This document shows positions 17,566 through 26,457 of a stretch of DNA of 64,000 nt, in pieces. Location: assembly GCA_947177165.1 (NCBI GenBank), contig CAMWTP010000011.1, positions 1-64,000 of the forward strand. Reading direction: 5' to 3'. The stretch is from an uncultured Lachnospiraceae bacterium (GTDB lineage Bacteria; Bacillota; Clostridia; Lachnospirales; Lachnospiraceae). The notes under the pieces are model-generated. The model worked only from the letters and a program-made list of their open reading frames with translations, had not been told where the DNA came from and searched no databases. The first letter of the stretch is position 1, and every line of letters starts with the position of its first letter. A program made the position numbers and the translations under genes.

Positions 17566-18315
17566 TTAACCTTTCGCTTCCAGTACCAGCAGCGGATCGA
17601 TTATCTGCTCATTGTATATAACCTGATAATCAAACTGTGTGTCGTTTCCACTGATAACCATCAATGTGTCACGACTCTGCACCTGCTGCCCCATCTCCAC
17701 CTGTACATTTACCTCCTGCCTGCACATATAACGCGACCTGTAACCATTCCCATGATCCACCTCTATAATGATTGGATATGTATCGTCAGAGCCAACCGAA
17801 GCAACCGTTCCATCTCCCGCTGCAGTAATGCGATCCTCCTGCTGCACACCGATCGAAATATAAAGGTGTTCCTCCGAATACGACTCCATCAGAAGCCCTC
17901 CTGTCGTACAGGGATACTGACTTGGCACAGAAGTATCCTTCTGCGGCACTTCCTCCGTACTTTCTTCCGCCCTGGTCATTTCTGCCATTTCAGCTTTTAC
18001 GATTTCGGCCTGCCTGTATAATTCATTCTCTTCTGTAAGAGCAGCATTCTTGGCATTCAAGGTCTCTTTTTCACTTTCCAGCTGCTTCACCTGCTGCTCG
18101 CTCGATGTCAGCTTCTGCCGAAGCTCAGACTCACTTCTGTAATGTGTTCCTGACCGATATATGCTCCATGCAAGTGTGATACAGATCAACAGCATCAGAA
18201 CAATAATCATTCGCAGAATCTTAAGTGAGAGATAAAACTGTCTGGTATCTTTTCCCGTGTTGGAGACAAGTATAAGCGAAAAAGATTCCTTGCGCTTGTG
18301 TTTTTTCTGGTTCAT
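17566..18315 (-). CDS. Membrane-anchored degenerate M23/LytM-domain protein
   Basis: 249 residues from the ATG at 18315, which follows GAAGGGAGA. Basic N-terminus, one membrane helix (LRMIIVLMLLICITLAWSIY), a coiled coil (about residues 75-115: SSEQQVKQLESEKETLNAKN), then a LytM/M23 fold with ITAAGDGTVASVGSD and VDHGNGYRSRYM. The zinc ligands are missing: the first HxxxD is HLYIS and the HxH position reads FDYQV, so it should not cleave peptidoglycan. In bactofilin pairs such proteins can act as scaffolds or activators. Cotranscribed with the bactofilin. Confidence 0.82.
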   Translation of the reverse strand: MNQKKHKRKESFSLILVSNTGKDTRQFYLSLKILRMIIVLMLLICITLAWSIYRSGTHYRSESELRQKLTSSEQQVKQLESEKETLNAKNAALTEENELYRQAEIVKAEMAEMTRAEESTEEVPQKDTSVPSQYPCTTGGLLMESYSEEHLYISIGVQQEDRITAAGDGTVASVGSDDTYPIIIEVDHGNGYRSRYMCRQEVNVQVEMGQQVQSRDTLMVISGNDTQFDYQVIYNEQIIDPLLVLEAKG

Positions 18316-18473
18316 AAGAATCTCCCTTCTGCAAACAATAGCGACTTTTTGAAATCCACGTTTTCTCACGAGCGACTACAATTGCAAACTATTACAACTA
18401 TGTTACAATTCTATCATAAATCTGCGAAAAGTCAAATCCTAGATAATCTTTGCTGCAAAAACAATAAAAATTT

Positions 18474-20258
18474 TTAATTTTTATACATCGCTGCCTGCAT
18501 CTGATAGAGTTCCCTGTAATAATCATTCGTCTGCACCAACGCTTCATGTGTATCAAATCCCAGCACTTTGCCATTTTTCAGAAGCAGGACTTTATCCGCA
18601 TTCCTGACGCTTGCCAGGCGATGCGTGACGAACAGAACCGTTTTATTCTGCGACAGCTCCATAAATTTGTTGAATACCAGATATTCCATCCTCGGATCCA
18701 GCGCTGCCGTCGGTTCATCCAATATTAAAATATCTGCATCCATATAAAATGCGCGCGAAAGCGCAAGCTTCTGCCACTGCCCGCCGGACAGTTCCCGCGC
18801 GCCGTCAAACTGTTTCCCAAGCATCTGGTCCAATGACAGGTCAGCGGTTGTCTCATCCGTAAATCCGCTCTGACTCAACGCCTCCATAACTACTGCATCC
18901 GCCTTCTGTGTATTCGCTTCTGCCAATATCACATTCTCACGCAGCGTCAGATCAAATCTGGAAAAATCCTGGAAAACTGCACAAAACTGCTCTCTGTATT
19001 GATCTATATCAAATTCCTCAAAGCGGACTCCATCGAATGTCACTGTTCCGCTGTCCGGATGATACAATCTCAGGATCAGCTTTACCAGAGTCGACTTCCC
19101 CGCACCATTCTCCCCGACGATGGCAATCTTCTCTCCTTTTTTCACCGCGAAGGAAACGTGGTCCAAGACCTTTTTTTCGCCCTGCGGATACCGGAAGGAA
19201 AGATTATCGATCCGTATCCTGCTGAAATCTGTCCACTCTTTTGTCCCGTCAAATCCCGCGGTCGTTTCAATCGCCAGATACGAAAAAAGGTTGGACATGT
19301 ACAACAAGGTGTCATAGAGCATACTCGAATCCTCGACAAACCTGCTGATTCCCTGAATCGTGTAGACAATCGCGGAAGTATAGATCAGTATCGTGCCGAT
19401 ATCCAGCCGCTGGCAGGACACAGCATACGTGATGTGGCAGAACCCAAGCACACTGACTGCACCTGTGATCATCAGAAAGACGGACGCGAAAACACATTGT
19501 CTGACTCTGCCTTTCTGCACTTTGGAATGAATCCTCAGGTATGTGCTGCTATATTTATTCTGAAAAAAGCCATACAGTCCATACAACCTGACTTCTTTGA
19601 TATGCTCTGCTGACAGGAGCGTTTCCGAATAATAAGAGAGTTTTCTGGAATCCTCGCTGTTGGACACCAGCGTCTCAAACGCCTGCTGCTGTATCCTGTA
19701 GGACAAGATTCCCTGCGGTATCAGTATGATAAAAAGAACGATCGCAATGACTGCACGGAAGGAGCAGAGCAGCACAAACATGAAAACCAGTGATATCGCG
19801 TTCATCATCAGGCTTGTTCCAAACACGAGCAAATTGACAGGCCGCCAGCCTGATTCGGCGCTCAGCAGACGGATCTTATCGTAAAATTCACTGTCCTCAT
19901 AACAGTCGATTGTCTGAATCTGCTCAGACTGTTTCATAATGCTGACATTCAGCTGGTATGTAAGCCGGTCAGTCAGCTGCCCCTGCACAAACGTAACCAT
20001 CGGCGACGCCAGATTGCCTGCGATAAACGCAATTCCCCACACAGCCAGCAGGAATGCCAGCTGTCCGGAATGCCCTGCCTGAACCTGACTGACGATTCTG
20101 TTTGTAAGATACAGTGTCACTGTGGGAAGCAATGCCTGCACCGGAATCAGCAGCAGCAGTGCAGACATCAGTTTTTCAGATGTCTTCCAGACAAACCGGA
20201 AACTTTTGATATATAATGTGATGTAACTGCAGATCGATTTTATATGTTTCATTCTCAT
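18474..20258 (-). CDS. ABC exporter (permease-ATPase fusion) of the RiPP cluster
   Basis: 594 residues (the ATG six bases later, at 20252, has better spacing to AGGAG and may be the true start). Six N-terminal membrane helices (for example LLLIPVQALLPTVTLYL; VIAIVLFIILIPQGIL) and a complete C-terminal ATPase: Walker A VGENGAGKSTLVKL, Q-loop CAVFQDFSRF, signature ELSGGQWQKLALSRA, Walker B ILILDEPTAALD, switch VTHRLASV. It has no N-terminal C39 peptidase, so it would export mature peptide without trimming a double-glycine leader. It is the last gene of the radical SAM cluster and likely gives export or self-protection. Confidence 0.9.
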   Translation of the reverse strand: MRMKHIKSICSYITLYIKSFRFVWKTSEKLMSALLLLIPVQALLPTVTLYLTNRIVSQVQAGHSGQLAFLLAVWGIAFIAGNLASPMVTFVQGQLTDRLTYQLNVSIMKQSEQIQTIDCYEDSEFYDKIRLLSAESGWRPVNLLVFGTSLMMNAISLVFMFVLLCSFRAVIAIVLFIILIPQGILSYRIQQQAFETLVSNSEDSRKLSYYSETLLSAEHIKEVRLYGLYGFFQNKYSSTYLRIHSKVQKGRVRQCVFASVFLMITGAVSVLGFCHITYAVSCQRLDIGTILIYTSAIVYTIQGISRFVEDSSMLYDTLLYMSNLFSYLAIETTAGFDGTKEWTDFSRIRIDNLSFRYPQGEKKVLDHVSFAVKKGEKIAIVGENGAGKSTLVKLILRLYHPDSGTVTFDGVRFEEFDIDQYREQFCAVFQDFSRFDLTLRENVILAEANTQKADAVVMEALSQSGFTDETTADLSLDQMLGKQFDGARELSGGQWQKLALSRAFYMDADILILDEPTAALDPRMEYLVFNKFMELSQNKTVLFVTHRLASVRNADKVLLLKNGKVLGFDTHEALVQTNDYYRELYQMQAAMYKN

Positions 20259-20262
20259 GCAC

Positions 20263-20460
20263 TCCTTTATGATACTTCAGAAACTGCCACATACTGCGCG
20301 ACAGTTCCTTATCTGTTTCAAAAACATTTGTATTTTTGGAAAATGCACTCAAAATTCCCACGCAAAAAAGAGGCCGGAAACTGAGGGCACCGTCCACTTC
20401 TGGCAACACAAAAACGCCGGGCATCATGAATGCCACATCTGACGCGTTTTCTGTTTCCAT
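20263..20460 (-). CDS. Doubtful small ORF between the MFS and ABC genes
   Basis: An open frame beginning METENASDVAFMMPGVFVLP runs from 20460 and enters the ABC gene in another frame. There is only a weak GAGG 12 bases upstream. It could be a leader peptide, a decayed gene or chance; I see no domain. Listed because it lies inside the peptide cluster and the gap between the MFS and ABC genes is otherwise unexplained. Confidence 0.2.
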
Positions 20461-20547
20461 TGCAGACTATACCCTCATCTTCGTACCTCTCTTTCCATCA
20501 ATGGTTTCAGTATAATACATTAAACCGCATCTGTCTATCCCCAAAAT

Positions 20548-21786
20548 CTATTTCTGCCTTTCCGTGACCGCACACGGTCGCTTGTCCGGAAGAAAGATCG
20601 CTGCGACTCCTGCTGATATAAGGCACCCTGCTGCCCCAATACCGAATACAAGCTGCGGCGAACATTCCCAAACCCAGCCGATCACCACAGGCATAACGAT
20701 CCCAATAGCGCTGCTGAAAGACTCCACAATCCCAAGAATGATCGTGCCATTGTGGTCGTCGAACACATCATAAAAATAGGCAAACGACACAGATGCAAAA
20801 ATGTCCTTCACCATGGAAAGAATGATTCCAATGATAAAAACGGTCACATTATGAGACAATAGAAAGATCATTGCCGGAAACACGTCAAATCCAATGTCAA
20901 AGACATAGAACCACTTCCTGCCTTTTAGATCACCCAAATGGCTGACAAACAGTGCCCCAATTGCATTGAATAAAGTCATGAACGAAAAAATAGACATAAC
21001 ATGCGACACCGAGATTCCTATTGTCAGGGCATATAATGGCAGGTATCCCATCGCCACCGCATATACATTGGAAAAGAGTTTCACTGTCATATATGTCCAA
21101 AATTTCTTATCCTTGGCAATTTTCCGAAAGGACTTCCATGATGTCTTCGTCTCCTCTTTCTCCTCGTCGTCGCTGTCTGTCGTTTTCCCATCCTGTCCTG
21201 TTCTGGTTCTGCATTCTGCACGAACCAGCAGAAGCATGATGAGTGGCAGGATATATAAGACACCACCTATCCTATACATAGTACTGACATCAAATACCTT
21301 CGCGATCTGCCCTCCGAGGAACAAACCAAGCGAAATCCCCCCATACAGAAATAGATCACGCACAGCAAAGTATTTCCCCCTATGCTCGTCTGCAACCTCA
21401 TAATTAATGTCATTCCCCAGTGAATAATTAAAACTTGTCCGTACACAGGCAAGCAGCACAAGTACCCCGATCAACAGACCAGCCTGATTCACATCCCCAG
21501 CCATACAACCTGTGGCAACCGCTGCGAGCATCGTAATAACTGCCACACGATAAGCGCTAGATTTTACAGATACAATACTTACCAACCCAGGAATGACAAC
21601 ACAGCAGGCATTGACCAGTGCGAGCACATAACCATAATAGCGCGCTGGCTGCCCTTTCTCCTCCATCAGCACAGGCAACATATCCTGGACTGGACCGTCC
21701 ACCATGAAAAAAAGCATATATAAAAGATATATCTTTACATACTTCCTTCCAAACATGCCTTTGTATGATTTAAGCAATATTTTCAT
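20548..21786 (-). CDS. MFS-family transporter of the RiPP cluster
   Basis: 412 residues, about twelve hydrophobic helices (VKIYLLYMLFFMVDGPVQDM; VLALVNACCVVIPGLVSIVS; ISVSHVMSIFSFMTLFNAIGAL; IGIVMPVVIGWVW) with the MFS loop motif SHLGDLKGRKWF between helices 8 and 9 and a charged cytoplasmic loop after helix 6 (DGKTTDSDDEEKEETK). The ATG overlaps the stop of the PqqD-like gene (ATGA), a sign of coupled translation. It may export the mature peptide, protect the producer, or import a precursor; substrate unknown. Finding both an MFS and an ABC exporter in one small cluster is unusual. Confidence 0.82.
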   Translation of the reverse strand: MKILLKSYKGMFGRKYVKIYLLYMLFFMVDGPVQDMLPVLMEEKGQPARYYGYVLALVNACCVVIPGLVSIVSVKSSAYRVAVITMLAAVATGCMAGDVNQAGLLIGVLVLLACVRTSFNYSLGNDINYEVADEHRGKYFAVRDLFLYGGISLGLFLGGQIAKVFDVSTMYRIGGVLYILPLIMLLLVRAECRTRTGQDGKTTDSDDEEKEETKTSWKSFRKIAKDKKFWTYMTVKLFSNVYAVAMGYLPLYALTIGISVSHVMSIFSFMTLFNAIGALFVSHLGDLKGRKWFYVFDIGFDVFPAMIFLLSHNVTVFIIGIILSMVKDIFASVSFAYFYDVFDDHNGTIILGIVESFSSAIGIVMPVVIGWVWECSPQLVFGIGAAGCLISAGVAAIFLPDKRPCAVTERQK

Positions 21787-22040
21787 GATTTGACAACTCC
21801 CAATTTCTGTAACGATTCAATAAATTGACATACCTTGTTCTCCAAATCATCAATTTGATGTGTTTCTGCTATTATATTTATTATATCATGAATATTAGTA
21901 TTATCTTTAATATTCTTCAATATAATATATTCCAAATAATTTCCTTCATATACTTTGTAATTATTTAAGTCAAATATAAATAGTTTTCCTCCCTTAATAT
22001 TGCTCTCATATCGAAATAAAACATTTTTGCATATTTTCAT
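21783..22040 (-). CDS. PqqD-like RiPP recognition element protein
   Basis: 85 residues from the ATG at 22040, AT-rich. The body fits the PqqD/RRE fold: short strands at KNVLFRYESNIKGGKLFIFD, the conserved region NNYKVYEGNYLEYIILKNIKDN, then helices with DIINIIAETHQI and QFIESLQKLGVVKS, whose last helix ends in the typical small hydrophobic L-x-x-x-G-V. Stand-alone PqqD proteins bind the leader of a precursor peptide and present it to a radical SAM enzyme. The two cluster radical SAM genes lie upstream beyond a dead insertion sequence. A longer frame extends to 22217 but its extra 59 codons look non-coding. Confidence 0.72.
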   Translation of the reverse strand: MKICKNVLFRYESNIKGGKLFIFDLNNYKVYEGNYLEYIILKNIKDNTNIHDIINIIAETHQIDDLENKVCQFIESLQKLGVVKS

Positions 22041-22344
22041 ATTTATAATTCGCCTTTCTGCGAAAGACACTGATGGAGTTATGAAACCCACTCTGGACTT
22101 TCGCTTTTCTAATTTTCCTAATATATTATCTTTGTAAGAATGACACACTACAGAACACGTGAAGGTGAGTGGCGAAACTGTATGGCAGCGCCCCGCTATT
22201 TTATATGTATCGTTCATCCGTTAAGGCATCAATGAATGGCGCATTCCCGTAGCCCGTAAACTTATCTCTTCCAAAGTCGACTCAATTTTGCTGGATGGCC
22301 AATCTCTGTCAGCCTACGCCTATAAATCTCAGGAGGTTATTATT
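22041..22344. other. Gap between pqqD-like gene and the IS remnant
   Basis: About 300 bases with no supportable gene. It probably holds the start region for the pqqD-MFS-ABC transcript and the left flank of the IS110 copy. I see no clear promoter or terminator. Confidence 0.35.
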
Positions 22345-23510
22345 TTGGATTTTAAAATCTTTCGTAAAAACTATTGTGGTCTTGATGTCCACAAAACATA
22401 GATCTATGCCTGTATCGGGATCACTGACACAAACGGCAGAGCCGAGTATAAGCAGATCCGTTTCTCATCCTTTTCAAAAGGACTTAAGGGACTGTGAATG
22501 GCTTGCAAAATACCATTGTTCTGAAATTTGTATATAATTTACCAGCAAGTACTATATCCCTGTATTTAACATCCTTGAAAAAGCTGACATTTCTGTTGTT
22601 CTTACCAATCCCAAATATACCAAACCACAAAAGGGAAATAAGACCGACCACAAGGATGCTAAATGGATCTGTGACCTGTTTTGTGCGATATGGTCAAACT
22701 TTCTTTTATTCCGTCTTCTGATATCGGTCATCTAAGGAATCTGATATGGTACTGGTTCAAACTCATCTGCATGATCACTGGTGAGAAGGACCGTGCCCAG
22801 AATTGTCTTCCCGTATTGAATCACAAGCTTGACAATGTTTTCAGCGACGTTTTTGTGAAGTCATCCCGTTCCAATACTGAACAGCCGCTTGCCTATCCTA
22901 GGAATTTTTTTGATGTAACGCCTTTTGTTAACAGATGGTATAAACACCGGTTGAAGAAATCCAGGCCGCTGTTAACGGAGCCATTTCTCCCGAACAGGCT
23001 GTCAAGCTCCGGCAGTGCCTTAACCACATAGACGTATTAGAAAATCACATAAATGAAACAGCACAGGAACCCCCTTCGGTTTAGTGACAGGTACCCGGAT
23101 ATCCTTCGGCTCATTCGCACCGTTCTCGGATTCGGCAGGAATCCAATGACTACAGTCCAGATCCTCTCCGAAATCAGTGGTGATATGTCTGTCTTCCCCA
23201 CAGCAAAACAGCTCATTTCATGGACTTGATGCTGCCCCACAATGACCAGAATAACCAGAAGATCAAATCGACTCGAATTTCTCATGCTGGTACTCATATT
23301 AAGCCATTACTGGTACAGATTGCAAACAGTTTATTAGCACATACTCTCAGATTTAAAGTCTTATACACCAGATGGCTTCCTTGAATCGCGCTCTGTAGAG
23401 AAATCAAAAGTATTGACTATGGCACAGGCTTTTAGTTTATTGAAACAGCGGGGATATATTATCTTCAATGCCACCTCTGTTCTGAATTAGGTGTCATGTC
23501 TATATTCAAT
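22345..23510 (+). mobile_element. Degenerate IS110-family transposase plus a second transposase fragment
   Basis: Plus-strand remnant. Behind AGGAGG, a frame from the TTG at 22345 starts NYCGLDVHKT, the IS110 DEDD motif, then hits TAG and TGA stops; later frames give LTNPKYTKPQKGNKTDHKDA, EISGDMSVFPTAKQLISW and THIKPLLVQIANSLLAH, the C-terminal Transposase_20 part. These fragments are in different frames, so the gene is dead. From about 23340 the homology changes to DLKSYTPDGFLESRSVEKSK and a short tail ending near 23490, probably a piece of another element. It splits the radical SAM genes from the pqqD-like gene. Confidence 0.8.
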
Positions 23511-23596
23511 TTTTTGAAGCCACCACAAGGTGGCTTGTTCGTGATGCAATTAACGTTCTCCCTAACCACTACTTCTCAGTTTCAAACTTAGCCTCC

Positions 23597-24751
23597 TCAT
23601 ATACTACAATTTCCATCTGCATAATTGAATTTCTTATATTTAAAGAAAGAAGATGCTGGACACCCACCTAAACATTTTTCTTTTTCACTACACCTTACGC
23701 ACTTTTCAGATTTCGGTTTTCTAACCCTCACACAATTCCAAATCTGCTTTTTCCACAATTCTTTCAATTTTTCTTCATAAATATTTCCCACAAAAAAAAT
23801 TTTATTTTCTAAATAAGAACATGGATATACCTCCCCATGTACTGATATTTCACAAGACGTTACTCCCGCAGGACACACATGTTTTCCGGTTGGAAAATAC
23901 ACATCAGGATACTGAGCCCTAAACCATATTGCAAATGGATATACTAATGACACCGGATCTCCTGTTATGTCTATATTTCTCCCATTATCTTTTATATCTC
24001 TTAATATTTTTACAAATTCCTTAATTATTTTGGTATCATTACACTTTTCAACCTCTATACAGTCATTGTCAAACATCGGCATAAATCGAATTGAATTAAC
24101 CTCTTTTTTGATACATAACTGATATACTTCCAACATATCTTTATATGTTATTTCATTTATTACCATAGCAACCTGAGTCTTAACTATATGACTTTTTAGC
24201 AATTCTAACTTTTCTTTTATATCTGTGAACTTTGCCCCCCTGCGTATATTTTCATATGTGCTACCAACTCCATCTATGCTAATTTGAATATAATCAAATT
24301 CGTCTACAAGCATTCTATCCAATTCATATATTAACTCATCTGTCAAAAACAAACCATTAGTTAATATAGCAATAAATATATTCTTACTTTTTATATATTC
24401 AATTATTTCTAAGATTTCTGGATGCAGCAGAGGCTCGCCTCCTGTCAAAAATATTTGAAACACTCCATTGAATGCCAATTCATCAATTATTTCTTTCCAA
24501 TTTACAAAAAATCCAGCACTTTCCAGGTTTAATAAATTCTTCCTAGAACAGTGTTTACATTTTAAATTACATATATCTGTCAAATTTATTCCCACTTGCA
24601 ATGGTGTTTCCGGTAATATATTCTCCGTTTCCAGCAATTCATTATAAAAATCAAATACGAACCCTAACCTAGAATTGCTGCAAAAATCATGTGACGTTTT
24701 GTAATGTGCAAATAATTTAGCCTCTTCTTCGGTCAAACAATCATATATCAT
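23597..24751 (-). CDS. Radical SAM/SPASM peptide-modifying enzyme (full SPASM)
   Basis: 384 residues from the ATG at 24751, which overlaps the upstream stop as ATGA. The radical SAM CX3CX2C is CNLKCKHC, followed by FLTGGEPLLHPE and SIDGVGSTYENIRRGA. The C-terminal SPASM domain is complete: CPAGVTSC, GEVYPCSYLENK, then CVRCSEKEKCLGGC and a final Cys in YADGNC, enough for two auxiliary iron-sulfur clusters. Such enzymes build thioether, C-C or C-O links in ribosomal peptides. It is the second gene after the precursor. The exact reaction is unknown. AT-rich compared with genes to either side of the cluster. Confidence 0.9.
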   Translation of the reverse strand: MIYDCLTEEEAKLFAHYKTSHDFCSNSRLGFVFDFYNELLETENILPETPLQVGINLTDICNLKCKHCSRKNLLNLESAGFFVNWKEIIDELAFNGVFQIFLTGGEPLLHPEILEIIEYIKSKNIFIAILTNGLFLTDELIYELDRMLVDEFDYIQISIDGVGSTYENIRRGAKFTDIKEKLELLKSHIVKTQVAMVINEITYKDMLEVYQLCIKKEVNSIRFMPMFDNDCIEVEKCNDTKIIKEFVKILRDIKDNGRNIDITGDPVSLVYPFAIWFRAQYPDVYFPTGKHVCPAGVTSCEISVHGEVYPCSYLENKIFFVGNIYEEKLKELWKKQIWNCVRVRKPKSEKCVRCSEKEKCLGGCPASSFFKYKKFNYADGNCSI

Positions 24752-25941
24752 ACTGAACTCTTTGCTATTATGCATGATGCATCCGGCATATTTATTGTCC
24801 CGAAAGTATCAAAAGCATATTTAGCATTTCCCCCTTTACATATATTAAAAATTTTACACTCATTACAAATGCAATTTGTCAAATCTCTTTTTTGTCTAAA
24901 TTCTTCCCATTTCTTCCCATCTCTCCATACATTCATCACCCCTTTCTCATAAACATTTCCTGCCGACGCCTCCTTTTCCCATTCTGGTCCTGGTAATGCA
25001 TCTCCTTCGGCATCAATTTGCATAAATGCATTGGTTTCATTTAAAGAAATTATCCTTGATTCTTTTGTATCAAAAATGCTTTTGTCAAGTTCATCAAAAT
25101 ACTTGTTCATTAAAAATTGATACCTTTTTCCAACCTGAATCCTTAATTTTGTTTTCATAGAACTTTCTAATTGTTTACAAACAGCTATTTGTCTAATGTA
25201 TTCCAACTCATCTAGTTTATTTTCAAATCTCTTCCCTTTCCTAAGAGGAAATACTGGCGCTGGTGCGAATGTATCAACTCCTAAAGAATTTGCCAATTTA
25301 TATGTTTCGATTAAATATTGTTGATTTATTGGTGTCGCTGTGAATACATTTCTCACTTTTATCCCACTTTGTTTTAATAATCGTATAGCATTAACAGCTT
25401 TTTCAAATATTTTCACACTTCTTTGGGCATCATGAACTTCACTATTTGGACCATCTAAACTAACCTGCACAACATCTGTATTTAAATTCAATATTTTTTT
25501 TAATTTAAATACCACATTTTCGTTAATCAATGAACCATTTGTCATTATATCGATCAAAATATTATTGTCTTTCAATTTCTGCAGTATTTCAAAGATATCT
25601 TTCCTCATGAACGGCTCTCCTCCAGAGACAGAAACCATTAAGACATTATTCTCACAAATCTCATCTGCCACTTTCATGATTTCCTCATGACTATGTTCGA
25701 ATCCTAATTTTGCCCAACAATGTTGACAATTTGCATTGCATTTTCCTGTTATTTTCCACAGAATTTTAAGTGGTGCATCTAAAGTTATGTTTGCTGTTTC
25801 TGATTCTCCAAACAAACTTTGCATAATCAATGTATGACATTTTCTATCCTCTTCAGGATTATTAGCTGATTTGGTAATATGTTCAAAACAATACTCTACT
25901 AATTCTTTCTCCTGACATTTTAGTAAATCTATAGTTTCCAT
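24748..25941 (-). CDS. Radical SAM peptide-modifying enzyme with degenerate SPASM
   Basis: 397 residues; N-terminal extension of about 70 residues before the radical SAM core, CNANCQHC, then VSVSGGEPFMRKD and SLDGPNSEVHDAQR. The C-terminal end resembles SPASM but several ligands are gone: the usual GxxxPC reads GDALPGPEW and the usual GGC reads CKGGNAK, leaving CICNEC, C in FNIC and a final DASC. It may hold one auxiliary cluster or none, so it probably performs a different step from its neighbour. First enzyme gene after the precursor; a gap of about 215 bases separates it from the peptide gene. Confidence 0.88.
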   Translation of the reverse strand: METIDLLKCQEKELVEYCFEHITKSANNPEEDRKCHTLIMQSLFGESETANITLDAPLKILWKITGKCNANCQHCWAKLGFEHSHEEIMKVADEICENNVLMVSVSGGEPFMRKDIFEILQKLKDNNILIDIMTNGSLINENVVFKLKKILNLNTDVVQVSLDGPNSEVHDAQRSVKIFEKAVNAIRLLKQSGIKVRNVFTATPINQQYLIETYKLANSLGVDTFAPAPVFPLRKGKRFENKLDELEYIRQIAVCKQLESSMKTKLRIQVGKRYQFLMNKYFDELDKSIFDTKESRIISLNETNAFMQIDAEGDALPGPEWEKEASAGNVYEKGVMNVWRDGKKWEEFRQKRDLTNCICNECKIFNICKGGNAKYAFDTFGTINMPDASCIIAKSSV

Positions 25942-26156
25942 TAATTTAATCCTCTTATTTTCCCCCTCTCCTTCCGCTTCTTTATCCCCGATAATTTTGT
26001 ATTCAATTTACTACTGATAAACGATTAGTCTCAACTCTATCAAAGCTTATCGAAACATAATTATAAAAATCAGGTAATCAGGAAGAAGAGGGACAATTCC
26101 TTGTTGTACTAAATTTAGATTTTCAAGAAAAGAAAAATTTCTTAGACTCTAATGAA

Positions 26157-26285
26157 TCATCCTGCATGAGATGGTGTACTATCTTTTGCAGCTGAAACAC
26201 GTGAGCATACAATGTCCTGATCTGAGTACACTTCTTTAACTTCAAATTCATAAGATTTTTCTTCATTTTCGATAGATTCCAACAT
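26157..26285 (-). CDS. Candidate RiPP precursor peptide (42 residues)
   Basis: A short ORF with an excellent AAGGAGG eight bases before ATG. It begins MLESIENEEKSYEFEVKEVY (strongly acidic, leader-like) and ends CSRVSAAKDSTPSHAG (one Cys, many Ser/Thr/Ala, small C-terminus, core-like). Two radical SAM enzymes and a PqqD-like protein follow in the same direction, so this is the natural substrate. The single Cys could take part in a thioether to a downstream residue. No match to a known RiPP class is recognised by eye. It lies alone between the palindrome and the first enzyme gene, as precursor genes usually do. Confidence 0.75.
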   Translation of the reverse strand: MLESIENEEKSYEFEVKEVYSDQDIVCSRVSAAKDSTPSHAG

Positions 26286-26348
26286 GTAATATTCCTCCTT
26301 CATATTATTTGTTCAAGCTTGACACTTTTAATGTACCATTTTACGACA

Positions 26349-26405
26349 AATAACACCATGTCAAAACTAGAAAAAGTATTTTTCCAGTTTTGACATGGTG
26401 TTATT
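26349..26405. promoter_or_regulatory. 57-bp near-perfect palindrome, probable shared operator with divergent -35 boxes
   Basis: Left arm AATAACACCATGTCAAAACT and right arm AGTTTTGACATGGTGTTATT are exact reverse complements; inside them GAAAAA and TTTTTC also pair around GTA with one mismatch. Each arm holds TTGACA pointing outward, toward the precursor gene on the left and the exported peptide gene on the right. Sitting between divergent genes, it is better explained as an operator than as a terminator. No clean -10 lies at 17 bases on either side, which fits activator dependence. The likely binders are the nearby HTH-TPR proteins. Confidence 0.65.
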
Positions 26406-26457
26406 GCATATTACATGTTAAAATAAATCATTAATTATTCGTAGGAGGTTCTTTTTA

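Noticed and set aside
20176..20460. ORF overlapping the ABC exporter start as a second precursor peptide
   Set aside because: Weak ribosome site, long overlap with the exporter gene in another frame and no leader/core look; kept only as a low-confidence entry.
22041..22217. N-terminal extension of the PqqD-like protein (59 codons)
   Set aside because: The segment lacks the PqqD fold, contains no clear ribosome site at its start, and its residues (HTVSPLTFTCSVVCHS) look like untranslated sequence.
23517..23536. AAGCCACC/GGTGGCTT hairpin as a terminator for the radical SAM operon
   Set aside because: On the minus strand the stem is followed by CAAAAAA, not T; probably part of the insertion-sequence remnant.
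26349..26405. Palindrome as a rho-independent terminator
   Set aside because: It lies between divergent gene starts, not gene ends, and neither arm is followed by a T-run; operator is the better reading.
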